Origin: Trichopria drosophilae
Taxonomy: Eukaryota; Arthropoda; Insecta; Hymenoptera; Diapriidae
Direction: 5' to 3'
Assembly (NCBI GenBank): GCA_030407085.1
Contig: CM059586.1
Coordinates: forward strand, 91,695,501 to 91,759,500
Length of the DNA: 64,000 nt
Position numbers and translations under genes: made by a program. The notes under the pieces were generated by a model, which was not told the origin of the DNA, did not search any database, and saw only the letters and a list, made by a program, of their open reading frames with translations. Below are positions 10,438 to 21,699 of this stretch, in pieces (position 1 is the stretch's first letter; each line of letters opens with the position of its first letter).

Positions 10438-13400
10438 TACCGTGACCATCTCTACCTCTTTCTAATTGTGCATCGAAAAATGCAGCAAATTTAAAAATGA
10501 ACAAATTGCAATAAAGTATTTAACAGATATCATGATTTTTCGGGATTTCTTATCACATATCGTTATTGTTCGTAGCACTTTTCGTATTAGAATATCGCGT
10601 CAAAAATTTTGGTGGCAGAAGGAAAAATTACTGAAAAAATTAATTTTCAAAATGGCAGCACAAAAATAGCCACGGAAGTAGATTTTCCTTATAAAGCCTT
10701 AGTAGCGTGTACTCAATAGACTAATTTGAATTGATGCACTTCAAAATTGGTGGTTGAAGATATTTAGAGCTGCTGAATCTGAATTTGAAGTTATTTTTCT
10801 GAAAATGACGGATTCAATATGGGGGACCAATTTTTTAAAACCGATCGAAATCATTTTAAACGTGGTACTCGGTACTTTTGAGTTCTTGGTTACAATATTT
10901 GTGTTGTTTAATATTTGAAATTCAAATTGGTTGGTTCAATTTGGTGAAGACATTGTTCTTATAAATAAAATACATTCTTAACTGGTAACATATTTTTCAT
11001 ATTTATACTGCTGTACGAGTTTATTTATTTTATATTTTACTTTTTTATTTTTTTGTAATTTGTACTACTTAAGTTAGTTTGATACTTTTTCATTTCACGG
11101 TTCACAAAAATAAGCATTGTACAAACACGACTAAATGTTCCGGATAAATGATAACGCATAATTTAACGTATATTTCTGTGTTTTATTGTGACAAGGCTTG
11201 ATTGTACCAAATTCCGCATTGATTATTGCCCAGAGTAAATATTCATGATCTCATGAAATTACACGAAAGTACTAAAACCCATGCTAAAATTAAAAGTCCC
11301 GAGCCACTCAGTCCCGTGAATTTAGAAGTCCCAAGGTTCTACTGTAATTAAATAAAATTCATCTCTTTCTTAGTTATGGCATTGAGATGGAAGAAACGAT
11401 TAATAAATGATAATAATATACTTTTAATTGTAATTTTGAATTAAGTAGGTATAAATTTAATTTAACGTTTTTATGATATTATAAAAATTGTATAATACAT
11501 AACAAAAGAATGTTGTAGTTCAAGTGAAATAAACACATAGTATTCTAAATATCAAAGAGCATGAAATTTTTAATAATTGATTAAAAATACTGAGTAATAA
11601 CAATAAGTTTCAGCTGATTTCAACATATTCGTCCGCCATATTGAAACTGTGAATTCAAATATTTGAAATTATTTCAAGATGATAATGATTCTTATATGAA
11701 TTGCTTATTCAAATTTACATATATGTAACATTTTGTTATGCAAATTAATTTAATAATTTATTATATTAATTTATTTGTGTAAATCATTTCAACATTTTTA
11801 TTAAAAGTTCTGCAAATTGCCATGAGCAAATCTCGCAATTTTCATTTGTTGATAAAAAACATGCGATTCGCGTCTACTTCTCCACGTGAAATCCATTTTA
11901 AACATTTTTTCGTTCTGGTATCAGAGCATTTACAACATGATCATTGTACCATTCATTTGCTTAATAACAAACATTTTTTTAAAGAAACAACTTGATAATG
12001 GCGAAATTCAAAATGGCGGATCCAATATGGAGGACCAAGGTAATAACATTTTTAGCGAATTTCATGAAACTTAGTATAACTGTGTTTTTCGGGTCGCTCA
12101 TTACGAAACTGGGGATGGCTTTTCAAAATGGAAAATGTCGGATGGAAAGATAACATTTTTAACAAATTTTAGGAAACTCAGCATATGGAGGTTTTTGAAG
12201 TCGCGGATTACGAATCCCACCATGATTTTTCAAAATAGGCTTTTGCATAAAAATATTGATTTAAAAAAATGGTTGATTTTTCTGCACTTTTTTGCAATAA
12301 AGCCGCCATATTGGTTTCGTATGTCAACAAAAACGAAATACGACCGCGGCATCTTATAGAAAGCACCCAAAAATATAATAAAACGGTATTCGCATATTTG
12401 ACAAGAATTTTTTCTGCATTTGACATTATTTCAAAGTTCAGCTATGATTTCAGGCTCTTTCGGCGTTTATGGGTTAAATAAATCAAAATGTTGTAAACAA
12501 CTTACTTACAACTTATTGTAAAATACTTACTATAATCGGCAGTAGTTAGTTTTATTAAATATTGTTGTGACACAATTCTAGGGTAAAGATAATCGGAAGA
12601 CGCAGTGGCTGCCGTGAGGTGGCACGCGAGGCGAGATTAAAAATTTTGTACCTTGTAAAGTTTTAGAGAATTCCACTTTTCTCATTTTATAATAAAATCT
12701 TGAAAAGATCCACTTCCTGAAACACCTGAAAAAAATAGCAAAATCGATTGATGAGCGACATTTATTCGTAATAAGGATGTGCAAACTGCGATTCGCATTA
12801 TGCGTCCTAATGTCGTTATTGATTTAATTAGTGAGCGACTTTTCACTCCTTTATTAGTAATTTTTGACTGAGTCAGGTTTAGGTGTGGTTAAGTAGCAAA
12901 CTTCAAATTTTACCTGATGTTCTGTAGTGTATATCCTGATATCAATAATACATATTCAGATTTTCGGAGTTTTTATTCACACCTAATTTTTTGCCCTCTG
13001 TTAGTAATTCCGTATTTGCTATTGAATAGTGTCTTCAATTATTAGTTTCTATACCGTAGTGTTATATTTGAATGGTTACACTGTATTGTTTGAGATTCAC
13101 TTGAAGTAGATTCACATCTAAGTAATGAAAAATACGGGTTTGCAAACAATTTTGGAAATTAAATTTTGGAGGCCTTATTATCACCAACTTATTTTACAAT
13201 AAATTGTATAAAACGAAAGTGCAAATGCTCATAATTTCACTTTCAAAATTCGCTTTTTTGGAAATTGGCAAAGATATAGAGATGGTATTGATTTAGTTTC
13301 GATGACTAAAATTGTCCGTACATTTTCTAAAAGCACTTTTGCACATACAACACTCTATAAATCAATCTATAAATAAAAAGATAGAAGCAATATTTGTATC

Positions 13401-14100
13401 ACACTAAGGCAACTATGATTTGAAAAAAAGCGAATGTTGACTTATTTTTAAGGATCACGCAAAAAACGTGAAAATTTGCCTTGCAAATAACCCTACACAA
13501 GTGTAAATCGGCGTTTTTTCTGAAACTTGGAATAGTGTTAAAACATTGAAAAATATTTGATGCGTCTTTTTTGATATCTTCTTGTTTTGCATTTTAAAGG
13601 CACAAAACATCATTTCTAGATTTAGGGGGTTGAAATAAATATCTCAGAAAGAACTCGGGAGTTTTCGGGGTCGCTATATGTGAAAATTACGTCCGTTTTT
13701 CAAAATTCAAGATGGCGGATTCAATATGGCAGACGATTAAATTTAAAATCAATCTAATTTGCGTCGAAATTTATTACTGGAGACTAATCGTGGTCGCTGA
13801 TTATGGAACTGCTGTCAGATTTACAAAATTCAAAACGGCGGATCCGATATGATAAAAAATTACAAAATCAATCCAATTTCTTTGGAAGTTATTATTTGGA
13901 GGTTATTATTTGTTACATCTGGGATCAAAAATAAGGCCGGATTTAAAAAATTAAGAATCGCAGATCGAAAGTCCGGGGTCGTTGATATGTATATATGTCA
14001 GATTTTAAAAATTAAGAACAGTGGATTCAATATGGTAAACGAAAGTATTAAAAGTCGAATCAATGATTAGCAAAATGGCGGTGAATCGAAAACATGAATT
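10438..14100. repeat. field of degraded GGCGGAT/GCCATATT repeats
   Basis: Recurrent motifs AAAATGGCGGATTC and CAATATGG, or their complements, occur near 10645, 10805, 11632, 12012, 12301, 13705, 13835, 14027 and 14073. They sit in similar surroundings: a GCTGATTACGAA-like piece and GGGTCGCT before, AT-rich filler after. The array is irregular, so it looks like many old insertions of one family rather than a satellite. The same modules occur inside the piggyBac-like MITEs at 17056 and 47897, the foldback at 29112 and the palindrome at 49985. I see no gene; the short frames here are chance. Confidence 0.5.
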
Positions 14101-15490
14101 TATCAACAAATGAATATTGATGGGGATGAATATACAGCATCTAACAAAATATTAATTGAGGAATCAATACATATATGATTATTAAACACTGAAGCCTTCG
14201 ATACTTTCTGCTATGAAGGTAGAAGTGTGAATCTCGACGCATTTGTCATTGAAAATAATTTAAAGAATGAATCCAATATTTTAGAATTACGATGCTCAAA
14301 GTAAAAATTTAAATGTACCATATAAAATAAATTATAAAATAAAGCCCATAAACTATTTACGTTCATACAGTTCAATAACAATAAAAATAAGTTACTGAAT
14401 TCAGTTATTGGTATTGTCGTGAAAAATTGCAGTAGATATCTAAAATACGTTTGGATTAGTTCAAAAGTTCTTCGGATAAATCGTTTCTAATTAATCCTTT
14501 AACGATCAAACGCACACAATTTACACATGGATTTTAGCATCGTTTTATTTACATCATTTTTTTAAAATAGACACATCCATATTCGATTACTTTTGAGGTC
14601 ACTTTTTCGAATGGCGATGGTTGAAATTGATAACAATGAGGTATAACACTGGAAAACCCCCTGATTTTTGATACAATATTTTTTAGAATACAATTTTTAC
14701 TATGATACTGGCCACTTTCTACCTTATTAGCAATGTATTCTCAATTGTTTTACTTAAAAAATATACATTCACATATTTTTATTTTAATGGATTTGTATTT
14801 TCAATTTTTTCTAAAATATTGTAGAATCTAAAAAGAAAGAAAAAAAGGTAATACATCCACTTGCAATAAAATATGACCTGTCTCTGCAAATACAAAAGTA
14901 ACAGTTATGTAACAACTATGTAACATTTATGCAAAAATGTAACTATTACGTAGAATTTACGTAACTGTTAATTTTCGTTTTTCCGGGGGGTTCTCCATAT
15001 TGGATTCATCACTTTGGATTTTGAAAAACTGATTTTGTATGGTCATATTCAGGAATGTTCAAAAATAAATGAAATGGTAATTCATAGATTAAGTACCTTC
15101 TTATTCTGTAATAAAACAGGAAATTGATCCGTCATCTTGCAAAATCAAAATCTGCAACCACAACTAATACTGTTACCAGAAATGTTAATAAAGTATAATT
15201 TATGTTAAATAAATTACTTTAAATTTATGAACTATATAAAATCCTATGAATCTGCAAAATTTTCCCCTTTCGACAAAATTTGGCGTATTGGAGTCATTTA
15301 AAAATCCAAATCGACAAAGATTAATATATGTGAATGTATATTTTTTATGTAAAAGAATCGGGAACCCGTTTCTGATAGGATAGAAGTCAGAAACCGATGT
15401 CATAATAAAAGTTGCATTATAAAAAAATGCATCTTATAAAAATGTATTAAACTTCATTTTTTGAAAGTTTGGCAAGAAGCATTCAATCTA
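14101..15490. other. AT-rich DNA with a small hairpin
   Basis: No gene is seen. At 14897-14975 AGTAACAGTTATGTAAC and its counterpart TTACGTAACTGTTA form an inverted pair with iterated ATGTAAC modules between them, probably a small MITE. A GCCATATT-family motif lies near 14995. Confidence 0.4.
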
Positions 15491-15493
15491 GCG

Positions 15494-15686
15494 GGTACGG
15501 GTTGAAAACCGACAAATCAAAAGCCGACAGGTAAAAAAAGAACGGTCATAAGGCCGACACATCGATAAGCAGATAGTCATTCTTTGAGGTGTCGGATTTT
15601 TTACTGTCGGTTTTTCGATTGCCGGTTTTTTTGACTGTCGGTTTTTAACTTGTCGGCTTTTTAAATTGACAATTTTTTGATCCGCA
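15494..15686. mobile_element. hairpin MITE with GTCGGTTTTT subrepeats
   Basis: Left end GGTACGGGTTGAAAACCGAC pairs with the complement of the right end, GGTGCGGATCAAAAAATTGTC-like sequence. The interior iterates CCGACA...AAAA in the left half and TGTCGGTTTTT in the right half, so the whole 190 bp can fold back. No coding capacity. The next element (15828) belongs to the same family. Confidence 0.75.
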
Positions 15687-15827
15687 CCTGAAAGAGTGAC
15701 GTCAAAAGTAGTCGGTAATGGATATGTGTATTTAAAAAGTAATTGTTGTCTAAATAAAACGATACTAAAATCCATGTGCCAATTATGCACGTTTCGTCAT
15801 TAATGGGTTAATGATGTTTATAAAAAA

Positions 15828-16075
15828 GGGTGAAGCGAGTCGAAAAACCGAAAAATTAAAAAGTCGATAGGTCAAAAAAACCGACAGTCGAAAACACGAC
15901 AGTCAAAAAGTCGACACATACAAAAACAAGCGACGTACAGAAACACACCCACAAGCGGATAGTCATATTTTGAAGTGTCCGTTTTTTGACTGTCGTCTTT
16001 CGATAGTCGGTTTTTTTACCGCTGGTTTTTTTATCCTGTTGCCTTTTTGATCTGTCGGTTTTTCGACCCGCACCC
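15828..16075. mobile_element. hairpin MITE, second GTCGGTTTTT copy
   Basis: Left end GGGTGAAGCGAGTCGAAAAA and right end TTTTTCGACCCGCACCC are inverted. About 250 bp of AAACCGACAGTC modules switch to GACTGTCGGTTT modules near the middle. The first copy ends 142 bases upstream. A GGGTTAA at 15803-15809 between them resembles the TTAACCC ends discussed for piggyBac-like elements. Confidence 0.8.
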
Positions 16076-16379
16076 ATAAAAAGATGGTCATTTTTAGTTA
16101 TGAGAGGATATATAAAAATACCAGTCAACTTTGTTTCGATGTTTTAACACTATTCCAAGATTTGGAAAAATCGGTGATTTACACACTTGGATGTGTGTTA
16201 CTTGTTAGCAAAAAGTGTGAAACAATGAAAGAAATGATACTAGAATAGAAGTTTTTTTCTCGAATGAGAGATACAGTGTAGTGGTTTCCCACTACATGAA
16301 GGATCCATGCAAGCTTCACAATATTATTTACATTGTTTAGGATTACGCGGAAGCATGACGGACACATTGAAGAATGGAT

Positions 16380-16780
16380 CTTTTTATGCGGTACTTCGTC
16401 CCGATCGGCCGCATTCATATTATTGATTGCATCTTAATCAGATCTCAATATCTCAATTACGTTTTGAGCGGGCTCTTCAGTCTGTTTGCGAAAGAGATTT
16501 CAAAGGCAGGCCCCATTGTCTGGAGCGCCACCCCAGAGCTCCCGGATTCAGGCTTAACTTTTCATTCTCCTGTAAATTGCAGGTTCTATATCACGATGGC
16601 TACCGGCATGGAGCATTGAGCAGGGTGTAAATCGAATGAAACAATGGAGATATTTGCCTTCTCCCGCGTCTCCAACTACTCGCGGTCCTTCTCTCTTTTT
16701 GTGTCCACGTCCGCCTCCCCGCAGCAGCCGCTTATCCGTCTGACACGTTATTAGGTACGGATTAACTAGAGTCGAGTCTT
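16380..16780. other. GC-richer unique patch
   Basis: The patch contains CGATCGGCCGC, GGAGCGCCACCCCAGAGCTCC and CCGCCTCCCCGCAGCAGCCGC, which is unlike the AT-rich flanks. Overlapping frames on both strands lack known motifs. It could hold an exon or a regulatory element. Confidence 0.3.
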
Positions 16781-16802
16781 TAATTGCTTGCCGTATGTAC
16801 AC

Positions 16803-16926
16803 GCATACAGCCAGCGCATACACTGCGAGCGCATACACAAGGAGCACTGAATTGAATAAGAAATCAGCCTGAAATTAGCTTCCTTTGCTCTTCAGTGTTT
16901 CTTCAGTTTAATGACATTTTTCCCAT
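16803..16926 (+). repeat. direct repeat, left copy
   Basis: About 125 bases match 18758-18881 in the same orientation. Shared blocks are ATACAGCCAGCGCATACA, ACTGAATTGAATAAGAAATC, TGAAATTAGCTTC and TCTTCAGTTTAATGACATTT. The copies are 1.96 kb apart and flank a piggyBac-like MITE and a 14-bp tandem repeat. They may be two insertions of one repeat, or a degraded flanking duplication. No LTR-type TG...CA ends are apparent. Confidence 0.75.
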
Positions 16927-17055
16927 TACAATTTTCTTACGGGTTTTTATGGTATTCAGTGATAAACAATGATCCCCACATATAGCTGATTCTCAAAATA
17001 ACATTTTGATTACAAAAAGTGTTTGTTTGAATGTTCAGAATTACATGTTTTTTAA

Positions 17056-17503
17056 CCTGTAGACTGCCGGGTATTGATAGAATTTATTCACCTTTAAAAA
17101 TTCCAAAATGATGTGGCTATAAAATATCTTATAGAAAGTTCCAATCACACGCAGAGTCTACATATACCATTCCTGGCGGCTAACGGGTGGAAATAATTCA
17201 ACATCAATTTTCTCCGTTAAAATTAAACGAATTTGTTTGAAATTTGTTTCCGCCATTTTGAATTTTTGAAAACTAACACCAGATTCGTAATCAACGACCG
17301 TAAAAACACCAAGACCCATTCTCAAGAAAATAAAAAAAATTTAGAAAAATTCGCCCGCCATATTGGATCCGTCATTTTGAATTTTTGAAAACTAATACCA
17401 GATTCGTAATCAGCGACCTAAAAAACCCCAAGGTATTGATTTTTAGCGAATTCAGTGAATTATTTATTGAAATCTGTATATAGATATTCCGGCAGTCTAC
17501 ATG
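17056..17503. mobile_element. piggyBac-like MITE, TTAA-flanked
   Basis: TTAA at 17052-17055 and 17504-17507 bracket a 448-bp element. Terminal inverted repeats are CCTGTAGACTGCCGG on the left and, complemented, CATGTAGACTGCCGG on the right. A TTAA target duplication is the hallmark of piggyBac elements. The interior holds two copies of a module with GCCATTTTGAATTTTTG and CCAGATTCGTAATCA. A second copy of the element lies at 47897-48236 in the opposite orientation. No transposase. Confidence 0.85.
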
Positions 17504-17751
17504 TTAAATAATGTTATCCACTCAATTCAAAATTATTTCGAACATTCCGAAAAAAATAAGGTTTATTATAATAAAGATGGAGTTTTTATGATTTTTAAAG
17601 TTATTTTTTGTTTAAACAAAATTAGGGATAGAACTCGTGACATTGGATATGCTAGGAGTTGAAGTTAGAACCTTTCAGTTGACGGTTTCTCCAAGCTTTG
17701 TCCTACTTTAGCTCTACTGCGCATCTGTCATCTATCGGACCAGTACGTTCT

Positions 17752-17865
17752 GGCGCCGCCAATTTGGCGCGGCCTTTTTGGCGCAGCCTTTTTGGCGCGG
17801 CGTTTTTGGCACGGCCTCTTTGGCGCCACCGTTTTGGCACTGCCGTTTTGGCGCCACTCCTTTTT
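17752..17865. repeat. 14-bp tandem repeat, GGCGC-rich
   Basis: Eight adjoining units of 14 to 16 bases follow the pattern GGCGCGGCCTTTTT, for example GGCGCAGCCTTTTT, GGCACGGCCTCTTT and GGCGCCACCGTTTT. Several units contain the palindrome GGCGCC. The array is GC-rich in an AT-rich setting. Because 14 is not a multiple of three, the frames across it change register and are unlikely to be protein-coding. Confidence 0.9.
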
Positions 17866-18354
17866 GAAATCTCTGGAAGTCCATAAATAAACAACGTAAC
17901 GCTTTTCTGGTCATTTTCATTATTGCCGAATCGACTTTTCGAAATTAGGACTCTATATGGGTGAATCTAATTAGTAGATGTATATCAGATCCTTGAAAAT
18001 ATCAAAGAAATTAATTGATAACTGATTTATTGACTATTAACTGATGAAATTCATTTTTACAGTTATCAATTAAGTGAAATTTTCTACCTTGCAGGCGGAC
18101 TTCTATAGAACCCCCTTAAGATGTGTACTGAGGATTTTAAAATCTTCTTCGTTGCAATTGATTAAAAATAACAAGACATACACAATCAAGAAAGTATTAT
18201 TTACAATATTTTGTTATAAACAATTTTGCGAATCGATTCAAAAATCTAATCATATCTAAGCGCAGTAAAAACACTCATTATAACAAATTATGTCGATACA
18301 GGAACTCATTCGCGATTTACATAATGTTTTAAATGACACATGTGGAGTTGGGAC

Positions 18355-18440
18355 CTGAAACGTTGACATTTGATGAAAAACCGTCACTTTTTGTCGTTAT
18401 GACCAAATTCAATACTTCTTCCAGAGCTACGAACTTAGGT
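18355..18440 (+). repeat. fragment of CGTCGAAATTTGATGAAAAA repeat
   Basis: Contains GAAACGTTGACATTTGATGA and GACCAAATTCAATACTTC, the same modules found at about 41050-41130 and 41512-41590. The shared end suggests the 3' portion of one interspersed repeat family. No coding capacity. Confidence 0.55.
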
Positions 18441-18757
18441 CTAAGTAATTATCAATACATATTTATTACATTTATCGGGCTTAAAATTTTAAACGATCAA
18501 CTTTACCAACTGTAAATCAAATTGGTCTTTTTTTTTGAAAATTTACGACATAGTAATAATGGTGGACAATGGAAAAATAGTGTTAAAATTATCCATATTT
18601 GTTACATTATTCTTATATCTAACTAACTATTGTAATTTGTGTTCATAAATTACAGAAAAACATGTATTATATACTTGAAAAGTGGATTTAATTTTGCAAG
18701 CGACTGCATGCTGTTGGGTTCGTTCTTAGTTGTTAACATCGATTAGTCCTCTTTGAT

Positions 18758-18881
18758 ACAGCCAGCGCATACAGAGAGAGTGTATACACGAGGCGGACTG
18801 AATTGAATAAGAAATCAGACTGAAATTAGCTTCTTTTTTCTTTGGTGCTTCTTCAGTTTATGACATTTTTCTAATTACTGG
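18758..18881 (+). repeat. direct repeat, right copy
   Basis: This is the partner of 16803-16926, with about 85-90 percent identity by eye. It differs by several substitutions and short indels around the GAGAGAGTGTATACACGAGG stretch. Confidence 0.75.
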
Positions 18882-18889
18882 TTATTGTA

Positions 18890-19570
18890 CGTATTAATGG
18901 GTGAAGCTTCGGAATACGATTCATTTGCATATGTAAGCAACAATGACATACATTAGTTATAATAAAACTTATAATGAAAAGAAGTAAATTAAGTAAGTAA
19001 ACGATTCGAGCATTATGCATATGAGGAATTCTATGGAACTTTTAAAATTCGACTATTAATCAATTTTTTGTTGATGGAGTTACCTTTGTAAATATAGAAA
19101 AATTTTAATTAGCAGCGTTTAGAAAGCTAAAAAAAGAAAAAAAAAACATATCTAGTGAAGTATTTATGTTTCTAACTCAAGAATACGCCCAAGCAGCACA
19201 TCTAGTTGTATTGCGGACATAACAACATTTATATGACTTTCATTAAAAGTTTATAACTTTTTTTTATAAACATTATACAACTAAAGAGATACAAGAAATA
19301 CAAGAAAAAGTTGTACAACCTATTAAAACGCTTTAGTTGTACAATTTTCAATAATGGTAGTTTGTGTTACTATGTGTTACTTGGGACGATAATATAAATG
19401 TTTGCGAACATTGTCTGCCCACAATTTCTTATTTAAAAATGAAAGGGCCTCACAGTCAGAATTAAAACATTTTTTTCGTATAATATTATCAAAATTTTCG
19501 TAACAAACGTATATACATATGCCAATATATGTACGCGTAATTATACATGTGTGTAATAGTATATTGTGTA
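18890..19570. other. AT-rich DNA, no gene seen
   Basis: A piece at about 19190, CGCCCAAGCAGCACAT, resembles the end motif CCCAAGCA seen at 47270 (complement) and 63970. It may be an old MITE terminus. Otherwise unstructured AT-rich sequence. Confidence 0.4.
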
Positions 19571-19574
19571 TCTA

Positions 19575-19875
19575 GGGCGGAAAGGCATGTATTACGGCGC
19601 GGGCGATACTGCAGCTCGAGTCGTAGGCAAAACGAGGCGAGTCGAAAGCATTTCCGCCCGTGATACACGCGATACTTTTTGTCACACCTGTCAACAAAAA
19701 TGCCACCTTACTGGCAGGTGGTAACGAGTGGCGGGCTGTAATGAGAACAGCGGGCGGTAAAAATTGAAAAACGCCCGTGCGCATACGCAGTTGCGTCCTC
19801 GTATATAAATGGCAACTTTCCGTTCGCTTAACCTGCACGGAAAGGTGGCAGTTTTGTGCAGGTGTGACAAAAAAG
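19575..19875. mobile_element. two adjoining CG-rich inverted repeats
   Basis: GGGCGGAAA (19575-19583) pairs with TTTCCGCCC (19651-19659). Next, TTTTTGTCACACCTG (from 19675) with AATGCCACCTT pairs with AAGGTGGCAGTTTTGTGC and CAGGTGTGAC ending near 19869. Together they make a 300-bp CG-rich island of two hairpins. CGTATATAAATGG at 19799-19811 contains a TATA-like element. It looks like a foldback MITE of the class seen at 39.8 kb. Frames on both strands arise from the low stop content. Confidence 0.55.
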
Positions 19876-19879
19876 CTAT

Positions 19880-21385
19880 ATCTCCCCGCAAAATGCAAAA
19901 ACACCGTAATAACATTTTTAAATCGACTTTCCTTTTCTTCCACTCGAAAAATTTATCAGATACTAGGTTGGTTTATAAAGAAAAAGTCTAAAGAAAAATG
20001 GGACGTGGGTTAGAAAGACATTGCATGGGCCATATTTGTGTGCTCTTAAAAAAATATTTCCACTTGGAGTAAAATGAAATGTTTATAGCATTACAGAGAA
20101 ATTGATACATATAGCACATGTCTAAACCAAGTTTCATTTTCTTTCTCTTTACAGAAGGAAAATTTTCGGCCATGGTAGATTAAAAAATAATAAAAGTTTC
20201 TTTTTAAAATGGCTAAATATAAAACATTTTCTAAAAAATCTGGTATGGAAGTTCCTGGCTTCGGTAACTTATGTTCTGAAGCAGGAACTTACTAAAATAA
20301 TTAATATTCTACTAAGTACTATCTCAAAAAATGATAATATGTCGATTTGTAATCATTCGGATAAAAGTTATTGTTTTTAACAGACCCCAACTGAATAAAT
20401 GTCTAGTGAGTACGCATAAAAAATCTGCAATTTTGGTCTGTTTCGTTCTGTTTACGCGAGAATTAAAATTACATTGCCTCCTTTGCTATTAATGAAGAAC
20501 TACCCGTAATCTAAAAAGTAATACACTGGTTCATACTAACCAACCTGGCTCCTAACCAAAGTGGCGGTCCAAACAGACTCATTTGCAACTGCATTTTTAA
20601 TGATAAGGTGTTATTAATCATAACGTCCGATTTTACTTGCCCGAGTTTATTCTATAGAAATGGGGTGGATGTCCAATAGAAAAGTCGAAACGAAGATCCG
20701 ACGATCCTGCGGAAAGCAGTTGCAGCAATGCAATTAGGAATCACGTTACACAGCTTCGCGTGAATTCTGTAAAAAAGAAAACGAAACGTAAAATACAAAT
20801 GACAAAATAAAAACAAAAACAATAGAGAGATACAGAAAACCAAATTAATCCGCAGCTCTCTATTATTTCATTAACATATGAATTAATTTGTATTTCATAA
20901 AAATACTTTTGTAAATAACTTTAGCAGCTTCTGACCAGCGATTTGCATTAGATAGCAATATACTTAAGTTTGACATTTTTTAAAAATATTTCAAACATCT
21001 CACCTCATAATCTCTCGAATTCTTATACCACAAACCACATTCATAACTGCAAAATCATTAATATCACAATCAGACAGAAGTGGAGTGTTTACTCCAAAAG
21101 ACTAAAACATCCACCTTTGGTCTAAAAATGGATTTATTTATATTGATAATTGACTCCGAGTTCAAATTCGATGTTTACTCTTTTTTCAATAAAACCTCAT
21201 CAGTTTTTGTGTATATTTTTATGAAACCTTTTATAAAATTTCACATCTGCTTCAAAATGAGTTTTAACCAACAATTCCGTTTTATTTACAAGAAACTTTC
21301 AGGCATTAAATAATTTGAAAGGAATGAAAACTAAACACATTATACAAATAAAAACGGAACAAAAAGTAGTATTAAAATTTAATTA
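19880..21385. other. AT-rich DNA, no gene seen
   Basis: Scattered short frames on both strands (for example 21080-21313 plus) have AT-driven composition. I see no repeat match and no RNA structure. Confidence 0.4.
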
Positions 21386-21389
21386 AGAC

Positions 21390-21690
21390 TTGCCCGGGTG
21401 GAAATTTCCCCAGATCTTCGCTATTTCTGATCGGAATCTGTTTAAATTTCTCTAGGGATCCCTATTTCGGGATTCTGATAAGTTTCTGTTCAGATTCTGG
21501 TCAGATTCCGATCAGATTTTCTGAGGATCTTCTATTAGTCCGTTTGTGTCAGTTGTAAATCCGAACCGGGTTCTGACCCCGCAACAATCTGGTCTGATTT
21601 CAATCAAAGTAAGTGGATACGTTCTAAACCTGATTCTGAATCGAAATTAATCATATTCTGACCAGAAAATAAGCAATTTTCCACTCGAAA
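21390..21690. mobile_element. possible MITE with CTGATCAG-type subrepeats
   Basis: Left TGCCCGGGTGGAAATTTCCC and right TTTTCCACTCGAAATTTG are roughly inverted. Between them lie repeated modules TTCTGATCGGAATCTG, GATTCTGGTCAGATTCCG and TCAGATTTTCTGAGG. The design, with short self-complementary modules and a CCCGGGT-like end, recalls the element at 9415-9723. Ends are uncertain. Confidence 0.45.
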
Positions 21691-21699
21691 TTTGAATAA

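Noticed and set aside
16803..18881. Direct repeats as LTRs of a retrovirus-like element
   Set aside because: They lack TG...CA ends, a primer-binding site and any gag or pol frame between them.
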